Below are positions 13,901 to 14,596 of a stretch of DNA of 14,596 bases, one piece after another (positions within the stretch are counted from its first letter, which is position 1; each line of letters opens with the position of its first letter). This DNA comes from DASYHS01 sp035998295 (GTDB lineage Bacteria; Pseudomonadota; Alphaproteobacteria; Azospirillales; Azospirillaceae), in contig NZ_DASYHS010000293.1 of the NCBI RefSeq assembly GCF_035998295.1, forward strand, positions 1 through 14,596. The letters run 5' to 3'. The translations under genes were made by a program, and so were the position numbers. The notes under the pieces were generated by a model, which was given only the letters and a program-made list of their open reading frames with translations, was not told the DNA's origin and did no database searches.

Positions 13901-14098
13901 TCAGGCTCCCAGCCCCAGGATCGCGCGGACACCGAAGCCCAGTATCTGGTCGACGACGAGGAAGAACAGCGACGCCAGGATCACCATGACGAACACCATG
14001 CCGGTGGTGATCATGGTTTCCTTGCGCGTCGGCCACGTGACCTTTGCGACCTCGCGCCGCACTTCGCGGCCGAATTCTACTGGGTTCTTGCTCGCCAT
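13901..14098 (-). CDS. secE: Preprotein translocase subunit SecE
   Basis: 65 aa, the short single-membrane-span form usual outside gammaproteobacteria. SecE clamps the SecY channel in the inner membrane. The amphipathic part VEFGREVRREVAKVTWPTRKE carries the conserved KVTWPTRKE motif and is followed by one hydrophobic span (about residues 31-52, TTGMVFVMVILASLFFLVVD). ATG at 14098 (MASKNPVEF) is chosen by similarity; the frame stays open upstream for 40 codons without SecE-like content, and that stretch runs into the tRNA gene. The ribosome site is weak: only a GGGAG at a long distance. Confidence 0.97.
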   Translation of the reverse strand: MASKNPVEFGREVRREVAKVTWPTRKETMITTGMVFVMVILASLFFLVVDQILGFGVRAILGLGA

Positions 14099-14188
14099 CG
14101 CGGTTTGCCGCCGCTCCCGGAAAATCGGATCGCCCGCCAGCCTGGAGACTGCGGGCCCATTGGTCGTTTCAGCGCCACCCGACCAGGA

Positions 14189-14264
14189 TGGCAGGAGTGG
14201 AGGGGCTCGAACCCCCAACCCCCGGTTTTGGAGACCGGTGCTCTACCAATTGAGCTACACTCCT
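14189..14264 (-). tRNA. tRNA-Trp (anticodon CCA), CCA tail encoded
   Basis: A 76-base cloverleaf on the minus strand. Acceptor arms AGGAGTG (14258-14264) and CACTCCT pair perfectly, followed by discriminator G and an encoded CCA (14189-14191). The D arm is GCTC/GAGC around AATTGGTA. The anticodon arm CCGGT/ACCGG holds the loop CTCCAAA, giving anticodon CCA. The T arm GGGGG/CCCTC-type stem encloses TTCGAGC. It closely resembles E. coli tRNA-Trp. The placement between tuf and secE-nusG is the widespread bacterial arrangement. Confidence 0.98.
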
Positions 14265-14350
14265 AGCGCCGTCCTGCGGACGACGTCGCGCCAGGCACCC
14301 CCGCCGTCCGGGACGAGTCCCGGCCGGCCGCGGGCACCGCGGCGCGCGCC

Positions 14351-14379
14351 CTTGTAGCGGAACCGCCCCATCGCGTCCA
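14351..14379 (-). promoter_or_regulatory. Candidate promoter for tRNA-Trp-secE-nusG
   Basis: TGGACG (14374-14379) and TACAAG (14351-14356) lie on the minus strand with a 17-bp spacer; each matches four of six consensus bases. The site is immediately downstream of the tuf terminator and about 80 bases ahead of the tRNA, where a promoter is needed. Such weak matches also arise by chance. Confidence 0.4.
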
Positions 14380-14381
14380 GC

Positions 14382-14417
14382 AAAAAGGCCGATGCCGGGA
14401 ACTTTCCGGCATCGGCC
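14382..14417 (-). terminator. Intrinsic terminator of tuf
   Basis: A 12-bp perfect stem GGCCGATGCCGG / CCGGCATCGGCC (14406-14417 with 14387-14398), with a 7-nt loop, runs directly into TTTTT (14382-14386) on the minus strand. It begins seven bases after the tuf stop codon. Confidence 0.95.
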
Positions 14418-14424
14418 CGCCTGC

Positions 14425-14596
<172 letters not shown>

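Noticed and set aside
14099..14218. A longer SecE reading with 40 extra N-terminal residues
   Set aside because: The extra residues have no SecE similarity and run into the tRNA-Trp gene; ATG at 14098 gives the normal protein.

Overview
The window is a GC-rich stretch of an alphaproteobacterial chromosome, most like Rhodospirillales judging by remembered RpoB, RpoC and L10 sequence. It is mainly the conserved translation/transcription cluster tuf - tRNA-Trp - secE - nusG - rplK - rplA - rplJ - rplL - rpoB - rpoC. Every gene lies on the minus strand, so transcription runs from high to low coordinates. The assignment to group is inference; no 16S gene is present.

Layout in the direction of transcription: (1) the last 56 codons of tuf (EF-Tu), closed by a strong intrinsic terminator (14382-14417). 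(2) A short gap with a plausible promoter, then tRNA-Trp(CCA), secE and nusG, which supply a tRNA, the translocon subunit SecE and the elongation/antitermination factor NusG. (3) rplK-rplA (L11, L1), preceded by a structured 136-nt gap that is the expected place for L1 autoregulation. (4) rplJ-rplL (L10, L7/L12), preceded by a 308-nt non-coding leader rich in hairpins, the expected place for L10 autoregulation. (5) A 405-nt non-coding leader with several hairpins, then rpoB and rpoC (RNA polymerase beta and beta'), separated by a GC-rich hairpin. (6) A textbook intrinsic terminator (1896-1929) closes the cluster after rpoC.

Downstream of that terminator lies an unrelated two-gene chemotaxis unit: a 175-residue stand-alone PAS protein very like the sensor of E. 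coli Aer, overlapping by 32 nt a methyl-accepting chemotaxis protein that runs off the window. The second protein has a membrane hairpin without a periplasmic domain, so together the two look like Aer split into two polypeptides, comparable to CetB/CetA of Campylobacter. A 19-bp palindrome and a perfect TTGACA hexamer lie just upstream of the pair. The usual rpsL-rpsG-fusA-tuf block is not found directly after rpoC.

Most of the window is ordinary core genome. The points most worth a second look are the bipartite energy-taxis receptor and its upstream palindrome, the structured leaders of rplJ and rpoB, the recurrence of UCCG-capped hairpins in the gaps, and the extended C-terminal helix of L10, which predicts three L7/L12 dimers per ribosome.
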